NCBI GenBank assembly: GCA_947034885.2
Contig: OZ019759.1
Coordinates: forward strand, 10,914,501-10,978,500
Source: Thuidium tamariscinum
Taxonomy: Eukaryota > Streptophyta > Bryopsida > Hypnales > Thuidiaceae
Direction of reading: 5' to 3'
DNA length: 64,000 bases
Shown: positions 21,764-32,798 of the stretch, one piece after another
Layout: the number at the start of each line of letters is the position of its first letter
How positions within the stretch are numbered: position 1 is the stretch's first letter
Notes under the pieces: model-generated
Seen by the model: only the letters and a program-made list of their open reading frames with translations
Told to the model about the DNA's origin: nothing
Database searches by the model: none
Position numbers and translations under genes: made by a program

Positions 21764-23700
21764 TCTTGTATTTGTAGGACAAAATGTAAGGTCAATTTCT
21801 TCATTCCGCGTATCGTCGACTCGATGATAATCATTTATAATTGATTTGTACCTTCTCAGGTGTATAATTATGGTGAAGACGAATTCTTGGACCTTCATTG
21901 CTTAAGCATAAGATTTCCTCTACGTTCCTATTTTTGAACTAATAGTTTTCTTTTGATTCAGCCATTTTCCTCCCGGATGCCTGTCTACTAATGATAAAGG
22001 ATCTCTTATCATCGGATCGATGATAAGAGAAGCATTATTTCTTCTTCCCCTATATGTAACACTGTTTCTGTACATCATCGGTTCGAGGATAAGCTTTCAG
22101 AAAAACATAAAACGTCACTGTAGTTGGGAGTTCTTTCAATGCTATATTATCGTCGAGTCGATGATAATGGTGAACAATCTAGGGATGGTCTCAACTTACG
22201 AGGTTCACTCTTTCTTCATTATGGACTTTTGTCATATCATCGGGTCGAGGATAAGACACAATTCCCCGAATTAAAGTAATTGCGATATCCAGAATGGGTC
22301 TACATAGAAAATAGTTTCCAAGATATTAGTATTACTAATCCTTGTTTTGAGAATTAAAAACAAATTCATGTACGTAATTACATGGGGTTGACATCATCGG
22401 CTCGACAATAAGCAGTTTCAAGGCGCGGTTGCTTTTATTTGCTTGAGAATTTTGGCTCCGTTACTGTTATCATCGGTTCGATGATAACAGTCGCCTCTCT
22501 TACTGAATTCATTTTCGGTCTCAAATTACAAGTTCCGCTTTATCATGTTATGGAGGTCTTCTTCTTATCATCGGGTCGAGGATATATCACAAAACGCCGA
22601 ATTCGATCATTTCTATTGTTAAACCGATTACCCTAATGCAGTATCGTCGAATCGATGATACCAATTACCCCTGCTGCACTAAACCATAATCCATACGAAT
22701 TCCTCTAGAAGTAATTGATAATGTGCTCTCTTTTAGTGTCCTATAGCCTAAACCCTAATTCCCCTAACAAACTGTACAATACTATTTCACCTGAACCACT
22801 ACACAACTAATTTACAATTCATCTCAGAAGTGATTCAGGGTTCTATTACTGTGTCTATAAGGAACCCTCAGACGTTCCTAAACCCTAAACCCAACGACTT
22901 GAATCCCTGCATTCGCTATGAGAAGCAAAACCCTAAATCCACAGCAAAAAACAAGACTAATTGTGCACATTCTTACCGTCACACACGAAGACAGCGATCG
23001 AAGTTGTTGATGAAGAAAGGGAACCCAAATGAAATCCGAGCCCCTACCAAAGAAAACACATGCCCAGTTACGCACGATCTCACCCAAAAAGAGAATTGTT
23101 ACGATTGCATAACGAAAAGCAAGTTCACAACTAATCAATTTAGCTTAATTACAATCAACTTCGGCTTTCGCAACAAACTTCACATTTCACTCACCTGAAC
23201 TCGTTCCCAACGGGAACTTCAGGAGCTACTCGAAATCGCTCCACCTAAAAGCGCCGCTCGTGCCACTTCCCGCACTCCCCCCACAATACGCTAAGACCTC
23301 CAAACTGAATTACAAAGTTCTTGAAAGCTAACACCCCCGAAACAGAATGGGCGCAATGGTGACGCCGACGCCTAAATCCTCAACGCTTACACCTCAATAC
23401 ACTAAACCGCAAGCATTGTTCACAAACCCTAAACCCTCGTCGCATGCACAAACACACACAATAGAACACAAAGCAGGGCAGAAGGTGACAAGGCGAGCGC
23501 GCGCGAGGGAGAGAGGAAAATGAGCGCGCCCGAAAATGGCTCCCCCAGGTGGAGATGACGACCACCCGACCCTGCCGCTTAGGTTCGGTACCAGACCTAA
23601 GCCTAGGCTCGACATCAGGATCGGTACCGCCGTGCGTGGAGGCTCGGCAACAAAGCAACGCGAGGTTCGGCACCGAACCTGTCGGTTTATAGTTCACGGT
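21764..23700 (-). promoter_or_regulatory. 5' region of the large gene: palindrome-rich leader and CpG-rich promoter zone (E2)
   Basis: Nine palindromes lie between 21810 and 22661. An acceptor sits just before the ATG, so they are probably in 5'-untranslated introns. Farther up, 22740-23480 holds AACCCTAA/AAACCCTAA teloboxes, known plant promoter elements, and 23200-23690 is rich in C+G with GCGCGC runs. The E1 counterpart at 56100-56700 is similar in place and composition. No open frame of note is present. Confidence 0.5.
21810..22661. repeat. Cluster of nine palindromes upstream of the large gene (E2)
   Basis: Units start at 21810, 22006, 22072, 22147, 22234, 22391, 22467, 22565 and 22641, each 21 bp. 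All have purine at arm position 6. 22006 and 22467 extend to 29-bp near-perfect palindromes. A subtype with core ATCATCGGGTCGAGGAT (22234, 22565, again at 28964) has non-matching position 6. Spacing runs from about 65 to 196 bp without a fixed period. Confidence 0.9.
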
Positions 23701-23899
23701 TTATCGAATTAAACTCCTATACATTAAGATTACATTCATGAAGACTTGATGACGAATGCTGTACAATACATTTTCCAATAGAGTGTCCATCCCATTTTTA
23801 CTAGCTTAAGGTACACTGCAACTTGTTTAAATGTTATTTTCTTTAACTTAGGTCCAAGAATAAAATTAAAAAAGATGCCATAATTTTTTTTAAATCTAA

Positions 23900-24170
23900 G
23901 GTAGGTACACCCAAAAGCGCCACTTATTCATGCTGAGCCTAGTTCCTACTATTAATTAGTTCAAATTTGTATGTAGTCTTGTTGGCAAGTGAAAGCATGT
24001 TCCAACACACCAAAGAATGCATGATTTGGATACCGTATGCAAAAGTTATTAACAGTCCAAGTCTGTTTCTAAAAGCGCCATCTACAGTCTGTGAACATGA
24101 CTGATTTCAAAAATGTATGTGCACTGTAGATGGCGCTTTTAGGAACAGGGCGCTTTTGAGTGTACCCACC
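23900..24170. mobile_element. MITE-like element with nested hairpin, copy 1
   Basis: A 271-bp insertion with terminal inverted repeats (GGTAGGTACACCCAAAAGCG against GGTGGGTACACTCAAAAGCG). Inside, 24069-24088 and 24123-24142 form a perfect 20-bp stem around a 34-base spacer. The inner stem carries the same AAAAGCGCC word as the ends. A related diverged copy lies at 44801-45068. The target duplication is unclear. Confidence 0.75.
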
Positions 24171-25269
24171 TATGTACAAATTAAAATTATTACGAAAACC
24201 CATATGAAACTATCATGATTTTTTCAAACATCCTACTATTTTACAAATAAATGTTTTTTTTAATTTAAAAAATTAAAAAGTAGATCAAGGAGAAAAAAGT
24301 GAACTTTTGTATACATATGCTTTTGGAAAAATATCGGAAAGCCTATTAAGAACTTCAGTGTTTCTCGTTCATTGCATGAGCACGGGGTTGCTTCTACGTA
24401 AAATTAAAGAATTTATGAATGATAGGATGCATTGGTATTGTACAAGATTTCTTAAACTCTTACGGATTTCACATGAAAAAAAATCTGAAAAGAACTTGTA
24501 GAAGGGACATTGGCCTTCGTGATACCATGACGACTTCTTATATTGTGCAATTCCAGGGATTTGGTTTACCATTTCATTTGGAATAATGGTTCAATCCTAT
24601 CATTTCTAAAAACTCTTAAAAGAATGAGGTGTTTTGAACTTCATATAAAAAACATACAAAAATAATATGTTAAAGTTAGATTGACATTCAACCATAAGAT
24701 TGCAAGATGAATTCTTTTTTAGTAACTTTGTAATTCGTAAATGACATAATGCATTTTAAAAAGTGGCTTTACCTTTTATCAGTAATTCATATAAATTTTT
24801 TTGGCAACATGAACAAATTTAGCTTCAAGTCATAACAAAAGTCATGGCAATCCCCTCAATTCTTCCATATATGAATGCATTTATATTAAGAAGGTAACAA
24901 GGGTCTTGACGATTGAATTAGTAAAGAACATTATAACTTTACCATAATATTTCTATATATTTTTGAATAATACTGTTTTAGTTAGATGAACAGTTAATTG
25001 CGATATATGTAATCTATAATGTGTACAAATGACAATCATAATCAACAATGAATGCAACAATAATGACAGAAGACATTGCAAAAGACATCAAACAAGACAG
25101 CTAATGTTCTCTTCGAATTTTCATGTCCAAAAATTTATTGTTATATACAAACTTTAAAAGCAAATATTTAAAAAACATTTTTAGAACTTTGTTCTGTAGC
25201 TTGCAAATCATCCCTTCGGCCCTACCCAATAGGATGAATAAACTTGGCCTCCTCATGAAGTAGGATAAA
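24171..25269. other. AT-rich spacer in E2, no gene
   Basis: Very AT-rich sequence with homopolymer runs. I see no conserved frame, no palindromes of the 21-bp family and no repeat. Confidence 0.5.
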
Positions 25270-26690
25270 AAAACATACCAACTTCTTCAAATTTAGTTTT
25301 CCTATTCTCAATGTAAATTGCATGACATTTCTGGTTTTCTTAAGGTTCCGAAAATTTAAAGAAAATGGCAAAGTTTAGGTTCATTTGGTTTATAAATGTA
25401 CATTACGCAATTTGTAGTCAAGAGATGCAAAGGTAATCATAGGAATGACATGTTTAAGGAAATGTCAACTCGAACAAATTTTTTTTGCCTATTGTGAACG
25501 TGACTTCCATGACATTTGTGGTTTCAGGTTTGTAGACAAAAAATGGCAGGGTTTGGGTATTTGGTTTCTCTTCATGTATTTTTGGTTGTTTGTGGTTATA
25601 AATTGAAAATTGCCCATGGAAATCCAATGTTCTAAGACATGCCAACTTGAACAAATTTTTCTTGCCTATTGTGAACGTGAATTGCATGACATTTGTGGTT
25701 TCAGGTGTTTAGACAAAAAATGGCAGGGTTTGGGTATTTGTTTTTTGTTAAAGTATTTTTGGTCGTTTGTGGTTATAAATTGAAAATTGCCCATGGAAAT
25801 CCAATGTTCTAAGACATGCCAACTTGAACAAATTTTTCTTGCCTATTGTGAACGTGAATTGCATGACATTTGTGGTTTCAGGTGTTTAGACAAAAAATGG
25901 CAGGGTTTGGGTATTTGTTTTTTGTTAAAGTATTTTTAGTTGTTTGTGGTTATAAATTGAAAATTGCCCATGGAAATCCAATGTTCTAAGACATGCCAAC
26001 TTCAACAAATTTTTTTTGCCTATTGTGAACGTGAATTGCATGACATTTGTGGTTTCAGGTTTGTAGACAAAAAATGGCAGGGTTTGGGTATTTGTTTTTT
26101 GTTAAAGTGTTTTTGATCGTTTGTGGTTATAAATTGAAAATTGCCCATGGAAATCCAATGTTCTAAGACATGCCAACTTGAACAAATTTTTTTTGCCTAT
26201 TGTGAACGTGAATTGCATGACATTTGTGGTTTCAGGTGTTTAGACAAAAAATGGCAGGGTTTGGGTATTTGTTTTTTGTTAAAGTATTTTTGGTCGTTTG
26301 TGGTTATAAATTGAAAATTGCCCATGGAAATCCAATGTTCTAAGACATGCCAACTTGAACAAATTTTTCTTGCCTATTGTGAACGTGAATTGCATGACAT
26401 TTGTGGTTTCAGGTGTTTAGACAAAAAATGGCAGGGTTTGGGTATTTGTTTTTTGTTAAAGTATTTTTGGTCGTTTGTGGTTATAAATTGAAAATTGCCC
26501 ATGGAAATCCAATGTTCTAAGACATGCCAACTTGAACAAATTTTTCTTGCCTATTGTGAACGTGAATTGCATGACATTTGTGGTTTCAGGTTTGTAGACA
26601 AAAAATGGCAGGGTTTGGGTATTTGTTTTTTGTTAAAGTATTTTTAGTTGTTTGTGGTTATAAATTGAAAATTGCCCATGGAAATGAAAT
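25270..26690 (+). repeat. 177-bp tandem satellite, about seven clear units plus one diverged
   Basis: The word CCAATGTTCTAAGACATGCC recurs at 25624, 25801, 25978, 26155, 26332 and 26509, an exact 177-bp period. GCCTATTGTGAACGTGA recurs with the same period from 25487. Units are nearly identical in the middle of the array. A diverged unit lies at about 25300-25440 and the last unit ends at 26690. The unit is AT-rich and of nucleosome length, like many plant satellites. Minus-strand open frames in it are incidental. Confidence 0.95.
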
Positions 26691-27536
26691 GTTGTAGTAA
26701 TTATTTTGTTTTATGAATGATGAGGCTAACCAGAGCAAACTTCTAAACAAGTAAAATTTTGTATGCATACAAAATACGTAAATTTGATTTTCTTCCTGGA
26801 AAGAAGAAATTAAAGGATTATTGAGGGCCTACAGTTGAAGGACTATTAGTAACAGCTGCAACATTGAAGTATACGTTAAAGGCTTGCAAGGTTTAGAAAT
26901 GTATTTATTTTTTTGAAGAACTCACTCTATTCGTTGGAAGATTGAGTTATACTTACAAGCCTACCATGAAATATTATAATTAATTTTATTATTATTAAGA
27001 ACTAATAATTTTAGTTGTATTTGAATTTTTGTTTGTAAACGAGCATTCCTAACCTGTGAAAGCCTTCCAAGCTTTAGTGCATTCTGTTGAAGAAGACAGA
27101 AAATCACCAAGCTAATGAATTGTGTTTTAGATTTTATAATATGAGTGCACATGAAGTGAAATTGAAGTCCTCTCGAATAAATCAGATTAAAAAAAAATGA
27201 CTCAAGGTTTATATGTATAAACCTCATACATATATGAAATTGCTTTCACATATTCTGAAGTCTGACATCATTTTTGGAAAGAATGAAATGTAGAAATGTT
27301 TGTCATTCTTCACTTTAAAGAATAATTTCAAAAACAATTGAAGTATAAATTTAGATGTAATTTCCCGATTAAAAAATATAACCTATACGAATGGGTTATA
27401 GACAATATATCCTAAACCATCAACTGAAGCACATCTTATGCACAAATATTTGTGAATCCTAAATCATAGAATGGAAGTATAAACCTCAATCACTAAAGCC
27501 TAAAGAACACCAAAGATTGAAGAATATCCCATGAAG
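26691..27536. other. AT-rich spacer in E2, no gene
   Basis: No domain-bearing frame is visible. The sequence is AT-rich and lies between the satellite and the telomere-like repeats. Confidence 0.5.
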
Positions 27537-27732
27537 CTAAACCCTAAACCCTAAAACGGAATCCAAAACTCTACAAATAAATCCTAAACCCTAAACCCTA
27601 CAATTTAACCCTACATCCTAGAAGTACATCTGAATCCCAGAATTGAACCCTAAAACCTAAACGTAGATAGTGAACTCTAGAAATTAGCCCTAAACCCTAA
27701 ACCCTACAAACCCTAAACCCTAAAGCCTAAGG
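27537..27732 (+). repeat. Interstitial telomere-type repeats (CCCTAAA), degenerate
   Basis: Many CCCTAAACCCTAAA runs are interspersed with variants over about 200 bp. The type is the plant TTTAGGG telomere repeat. Its position upstream of the transposase promoter suggests telobox clusters rather than a former chromosome end. Confidence 0.85.
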
Positions 27733-28110
27733 AATAAAAGGTGAACCCTAAACTCCAAAGCAATAAAAGCATAAGACTAAATGAACTGAATTCCCGAGAA
27801 GGCTTGGTCACATTTTTAGAAATCAGTAAATGCAAAGGGAGAAGTTCAGAAGTCAACTGGAGGCATTTGAAGTGGACAACTGTACGAAGTCATGAATTAG
27901 TTAGCCGACAAAAAGATTCCTCTTACCTGTCAGAGGAAGCGCTGAAATTTAGTCATTTGTGGCTGTGGACCGCACGTTGGTGCGCCAAGGCTGCCAACAA
28001 GCGGGGCCGAAAGTTCTGTAATGCCGAAAGTTTTGGAGCACCTACCCAGAATTTTGGGGTTCAGGGCGTGTATGTGGACAGATTTGAAATATGTGCCTTG
28101 CGCGCGTTTT

Positions 28111-28118
28111 TTTCCCGC
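28111..28118 (+). promoter_or_regulatory. E2F-like site TTTCCCGC upstream of E2 transposase gene
   Basis: It matches the E2F consensus TTTSSCGC exactly and lies 1236 bp before the ATG. The E1 copy has the same octamer 1470 bp before its ATG, in otherwise diverged sequence. E2F sites drive S-phase expression in plants. Confidence 0.45.
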
Positions 28119-28518
28119 CCTCGTTGTCTTGGTGCTTCAGCTTCTCTTCTCGCGACCTCACTGATTTCGTCATGCATGAATAATTGATTGTATGCTCACT
28201 GTGTTCTCTTGTGCTCCGTTTTCTCATTTCTCAATCGTGCATTCACTTCTGTAGATTGTATGAACTCATTGGAACTGTACTCAGTTGCTTGTTTTGCGCA
28301 TTGGCGTGGACATTAACATCCTGCTGCGGAGGTACTGTTTTCTATGAACATCATATTTGACCTGTTTTGTCTGCACTTCACTGTTTGCTAAGACAATGTA
28401 CTGTTTCGTAGGATGTGTAATGCAATTGTTTGTGACTTTTACGCAAATGTTGATGAAGTTCTGGTCTACGCTTGCCTCCGAAATAATCGCTGTAAATTAC
28501 GGGATATGTACATGATCA

Positions 28519-29315
28519 TTATCATCGATTCGATGATAACATTCATGTATATCATCGAGTCGATGATAATTACGAGGAACGTAGAAGTAATATAGTATAA
28601 TGCAGGAAGTATCTTCACATCTTAAAAAGGGAGGAATTGGATGGGATGGTCGTGCTCTGCTGATATCTATAACATTTCTTTTGTATAGAAGTTATCCTCG
28701 TGTCGATGATAACTACTCAGTAGACGAAGCACTTCATGTCGCCTTCACTTGAAATGACTAGTGCAGGAGTTTGTTTTGTGGGATTTCTCGGAATCTTGGT
28801 TTACACGTACATTGTAAATTGTCATGGCTTTCTATGGATTATCGTCGAGTCGAGGATAGTTTGCGAACTTGTAATTGTGTGTGTCCTTATTTTCTATGGG
28901 AATTCTTATTTCATTAATGAAATAAAAACCATGAATACTTCAGACATTGTGTATGGGTCACAATTATCATCGGGTCGAGGATAAGTGCATTATCTGTCTG
29001 AATATTTTCTTAGTGCTAGTTCGTTAGAGCAGACACTTTTCTATAATGAATATGTGAGCACATATTGCAGGAGATCTTACTTGTCCAGGTTATCCTCGAT
29101 TCGAGGATAACTGTTATTGTACTCGGTATTGGTTTTTTCTTTGGTTAATCGAAATGATTATTCTTGGACCTAACAGTAGGTTTTACTTCTGATCTCTTCT
29201 AGTTTTATTCATGTTGAGATTCTGTATTCAATTTGATATCCCTCTGGTATGTGTCGTCTGTTTTACGGATATCGATATTTTAAAGATGCATTTGTTATCG
29301 TCGACTTGATGATGT
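28519..29315. repeat. Seven palindromes upstream of the DUF7869-like gene (E2)
   Basis: Units start at 28519 (perfect, TTATCATCGA arms), 28549, 28692, 28839, 28964, 29090 (perfect, TTATCCTCGA arms) and 29295. Arm classes are mixed here, unlike the two pure clusters elsewhere. Confidence 0.9.
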
Positions 29316-29346
29316 TCATTCTGATTGGTGACTTATTTTTTACAGA

Positions 29347-32211
29347 ATGAATTACCATGGGCCAGAGGACTTCACAAATCCAGTTCCGGTACTTCCACTG
29401 GATGTTCGTCTATGCGAGGGGATCCCTCGTGCAAAGTGGGTTACACAGCCCGTGACTTTGCAAAACGAAGATGGCGTGGATATTGCAAGGGGCATTTGTC
29501 AGAATGTTGATCCTGAGCTAGTCTTTGACCAGAATGGGAACTCGCTTGGTGATGATCGAGTCGCCATTCATATTGTAGAGTCTTTGAACGAGGAGCTTTT
29601 CTCATCGGCAAATATGTGGTCTATACGATCTTAGCACATTAGGAGAGTTTTTTTGTATGACGGTGCTTCTTTGTATGACCATGACGAAACACAGAAGTAC
29701 AATACAGCCATGAATCCAAAGAGAGTTCGAAAGGGGGTTCGGTCATATGAATCAACTCGCTTGAGGATGGATCCTGAGGTCCCTCCCAAAAAAGAGTTTC
29801 TCTTGACTATGGAATCGATCACAGCAGTTTCCACGAAAACTTGTTGTGGGAAGATTTGTGTACAACATTTCCCGCGTGCACTTATTCAAGCAATACGGAT
29901 CGAGTTGTATGGTAGTAATGACTTCAAAGCTCGCAACAAGACTTTGTTGGAGGTGCATAGGCAGATCCACAAGGATGCTAGTGGAAAAGAGTGGATCACC
30001 TTGAAAGAGAGGGAAGTCTGTCCTATTGCGTGGTGGATCATTCATGGGATTGCGAAATGTACATTTTATAGGTACAAAGAGAAAGCCAAAACTGGAAATC
30101 AAGCCGATGTCCATGGGAATATGGGAAGTAAGAAGCCTCGAATGCAAACTCTTCAAGCTATTGCCACACTTCGAAGGTTAATTGAGTCAGATGCTGATAA
30201 GATGCCACACAAAACAAGGACATTGGAAACTGGGGAGAAGGTCACTGCCATGGTTCTGCCATCCTTGTTTCGTTGGAGTGATCAACTGAAAACAATCAAT
30301 GAATCCAATGCAAGCTTCAATTTGCCACCAATTTCTTCTAGCGGTTTGAGCAATATTCGTCGTGATTCTTTTCCTGAGTTTGCTGCAAAGGCTCGTGGAG
30401 ATACATTTGCTAGATGTGGTTTGTGTGACAAGTACAACCAATTGAGAAGCGCTTGTGTGGGTGAAGAGGCAAAATCTAATTGGGAACAACTGAAGAAAGT
30501 CCACAATCAGGGGCAATTGGCTCATAGACAACTCTACTACGGACATCGGGATCAATCAGTAAGAACGCCAGATAAGGTGTTGTGCATTATTCACGACAAG
30601 ATGGATCATTCCAAGACTGCTTCTCCTCACTTTTCCCACAAGACTAAAATAACCGAATCCTTCATGAAAATGCTTGTTGCAGTGACCGGTATGATTGCTC
30701 ACGGACATGGTGATGTGCGATATGCACACTATAGTTTGGGCATTTATCCAACAGATTCAAATCATACCATTGGATCGATAGCGAGGTTGTTGCGTGATTT
30801 GGAAGGAGTGCCAAAGAATTCATCGCGTAAGTTATTTTCAATAGAAGACAAGCAATCCACTTTGACAAAGGCACTTTTAAATGGAGCAGAGACTTGTTTG
30901 GATTCCCTCCTTCCACCTCCAGAGGATCCACTTCCAGCTAATCCTCTCCCCCCTGTATTAATATTACAGTTAGACAATTGTTCAGGGGACAACAAGAATC
31001 GTTATGTTTTCGGTTTTTGCTCTATGCTTGTATGCAAAGGTATTTTTCGTGAGGTGTACATCAACTTCCTCATTGTAGGACACACTCATGAAGATATAGA
31101 TGCTCTTTTTGGTTGATGGAGTTCCAGATTGAAGACAAATAACTATCCAACACTTCCGAGGCTCATGAAGTCATTCATGGATTCTGATGAGCACCTTGTG
31201 ATTCCTCATCTCATTGAGGAAGTTCCTGACTTCAAGGCGTTTGTACATGGATACCTCGGCACGGGTGGGGACTTCTTAGAAGGTCATTCTAGATCTCAAC
31301 AATTTAAGTTTTTTAAGGATTCAAATGGATGGCCTCTCATGGAGTATAAGAATTTGTGTACAGATGATAAGTGGTTGCCTGAGGGAGGCAAGGGAATAAG
31401 ATTGTGGTCCGAGACTGCAGATGGGCTTCCTAAAATACCAACAGGTAGTCCTCCACCTCTAGTTCCTGAACTGATGAAGGCGCTTTTAGATGTAAAGAAG
31501 GGTCTGACCGGTTTTGTTGAATACTAGAAGAAAATGGCAAATGACGATTACATAGGAGAATTTAGGCGGAAGAATGGCGCCTTAGAAGATTATTGGAAAG
31601 GCGTTCGAACAGCTTTGGATGCACCTCTTCAAGTGCGTGAAGCGTTACTGGATGGATTTTGGCCGGCTTCTAGGGTTACCCCAGACGAGACAGATCGAAT
31701 GCAAAGAGATGGGACATTGCATGAGGAAGATGCAGAAGATGCACCATTTGTTGGACGGAGGCGTGATCGTCTGCGTCCTTCATTTCGTGTTAATGTGGAT
31801 ACACATGAAGGCTCTTTTATTGCGGTGCGTCCTGCTGATGGTGATCCTAAACCATTTTGGCTTGCTAGAGCCATTACGGCTCCAAGTCCAGATCTAGGGC
31901 ATATGCATATGATTCGAATTCAATATTGGACGCCTGCCTCAAACCGGCACATTAATATGGATACGTATGAGGGCTGGGACTTGAAACAAGGGAATGTATG
32001 GCGTGAAGACTCCGCGATCAAGCCAACCTGGTTAAGTACGGGTTGTATTCTAACAGCTTGGAAGCCTCGTTTAAGAGAGAACACTAAAAAACCAAAAGTG
32101 TCTATTCCAAATTTACAAATTGGAATCATTAAGGCATCTGTGGCAGCCATTACAATCGAAGAACGAAGCAATGATGAAGATGAGGAGGATGAGCCTATGG
32201 AAGAAGAGTGA
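29347..32211 (+). CDS. DUF7869-like protein, candidate transposase of E2
   Basis: Starts MNYHGPEDF just after a splice acceptor, matching the E1 copy at 63317. The N-terminal block (EGIPRAKWVTQPVTL, GDDRVA) is shared with E1. The middle has CGLCDKYNQLR, then HDKMDHSKTASP. Next comes the hallmark LDNCSGDNKNRYVFGF...GHTHEDIDALF of the DUF7869 domain; these three acidic clusters could be a DDE-like triad (inference). The C-terminal third has a chromodomain-like or BAH-like SFIAVRP...FWLARA block that I cannot assign and an acidic end. Three in-frame stops (29632-29634, 31114-31116, 31525-31527) interrupt the chain. Each can be read as a C-to-T or G-to-A change; in E1 the first is a TGG codon. 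So this copy is probably inactive, but only lightly damaged. Confidence 0.7.
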
Positions 32212-32766
32212 ATATTTTATAGTGGTAGTATGTTGGTGTTGCATTGTTGTATTTCAAGTATTAGATTATTTTTTTCATATTGTAGTTTAAAAGTATATTT
32301 ATAAAGTAGAATGGTATTTAAATGCATATATAGTACAAGAATTGGATATGTATTTCATCACAATATTGTGACTATATAGTACATATTGATTTCTATTAAT
32401 AGTAAATATAGTTTTTGCAATTGCATTTCAAACTTGTGTGTACAAAATATTTTCCTGCATGAAGGAGTACGTGAGTACGTGATAAGTTCGTGAAGTCAAA
32501 GTATGATATCATCAAACTTTACATGTGTGTTTCAATAAGTAGAAGTGTCCATTTAAAAAAACACCGAACTTGAAAATGTTTCAAATGAGGTGTTTTGTTT
32601 ACTTATAAAACAATTGGAAGAGGACATTTGAATGTTGATAGTAGATATTTGACACTTGTAGAAGTAAGAAAATAATAATAAAAGTTAATTTTTGGCATTC
32701 TTGAGTCTCAATTTAATGAAGACTTTTTTAGCCTTAAAATAGAAAGTCATTAAAATGAGACCACAA
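32212..32766. other. E2 right subterminal region
   Basis: AT-rich 3' flank of the transposase gene, with no gene. It ends with a second inverted TTAAAATGAGAC word just inside the terminal repeat (about 32750-32762), giving a small foldback at the right end. Confidence 0.5.
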
Positions 32767-32794
32767 TTTGTCTCATTTTAACGAATAAGGCCTT
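32767..32794 (-). repeat. Right terminal inverted repeat of E2
   Basis: Exact reverse complement of 13932-13959, followed by TGCT. Confidence 0.85.
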
Positions 32795-32798
32795 TGCT

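Larger units (their letters stand above)
27733..29346 (+). promoter_or_regulatory. 5' region of the DUF7869-like gene (E2)
   Basis: A CpG-rich stretch at about 27960-28230 with an E2F-like site is the likely promoter. From 28300 to the acceptor just before the ATG (TTTTTTACAG at 29344) the sequence is intron-like, with seven palindromes. E1 has the same organisation (61820-63316). Confidence 0.5.
13932..32794. mobile_element. Element E2: 18.9-kb cargo-bearing DNA transposon of an unrecognised family
   Basis: Both ends are a perfect 28-bp inverted repeat starting AAGGCCTTATTCGTTAAAAT, flanked by TGCT on each side (13928-13931 and 32795-32798). The minus strand carries ORF3, FCP1-like and ParB/methyltransferase-like genes. 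The plus strand carries a DUF7869-like gene (29347-32211), the best candidate for the transposase because it lies next to the right end and is the only other gene conserved in E1. About 24 short palindromes lie in it. A 177-bp satellite, a MITE and telomere-like repeats lie between the two gene sets. The element is inserted in the CACTA and is the youngest large layer. Confidence 0.75.
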
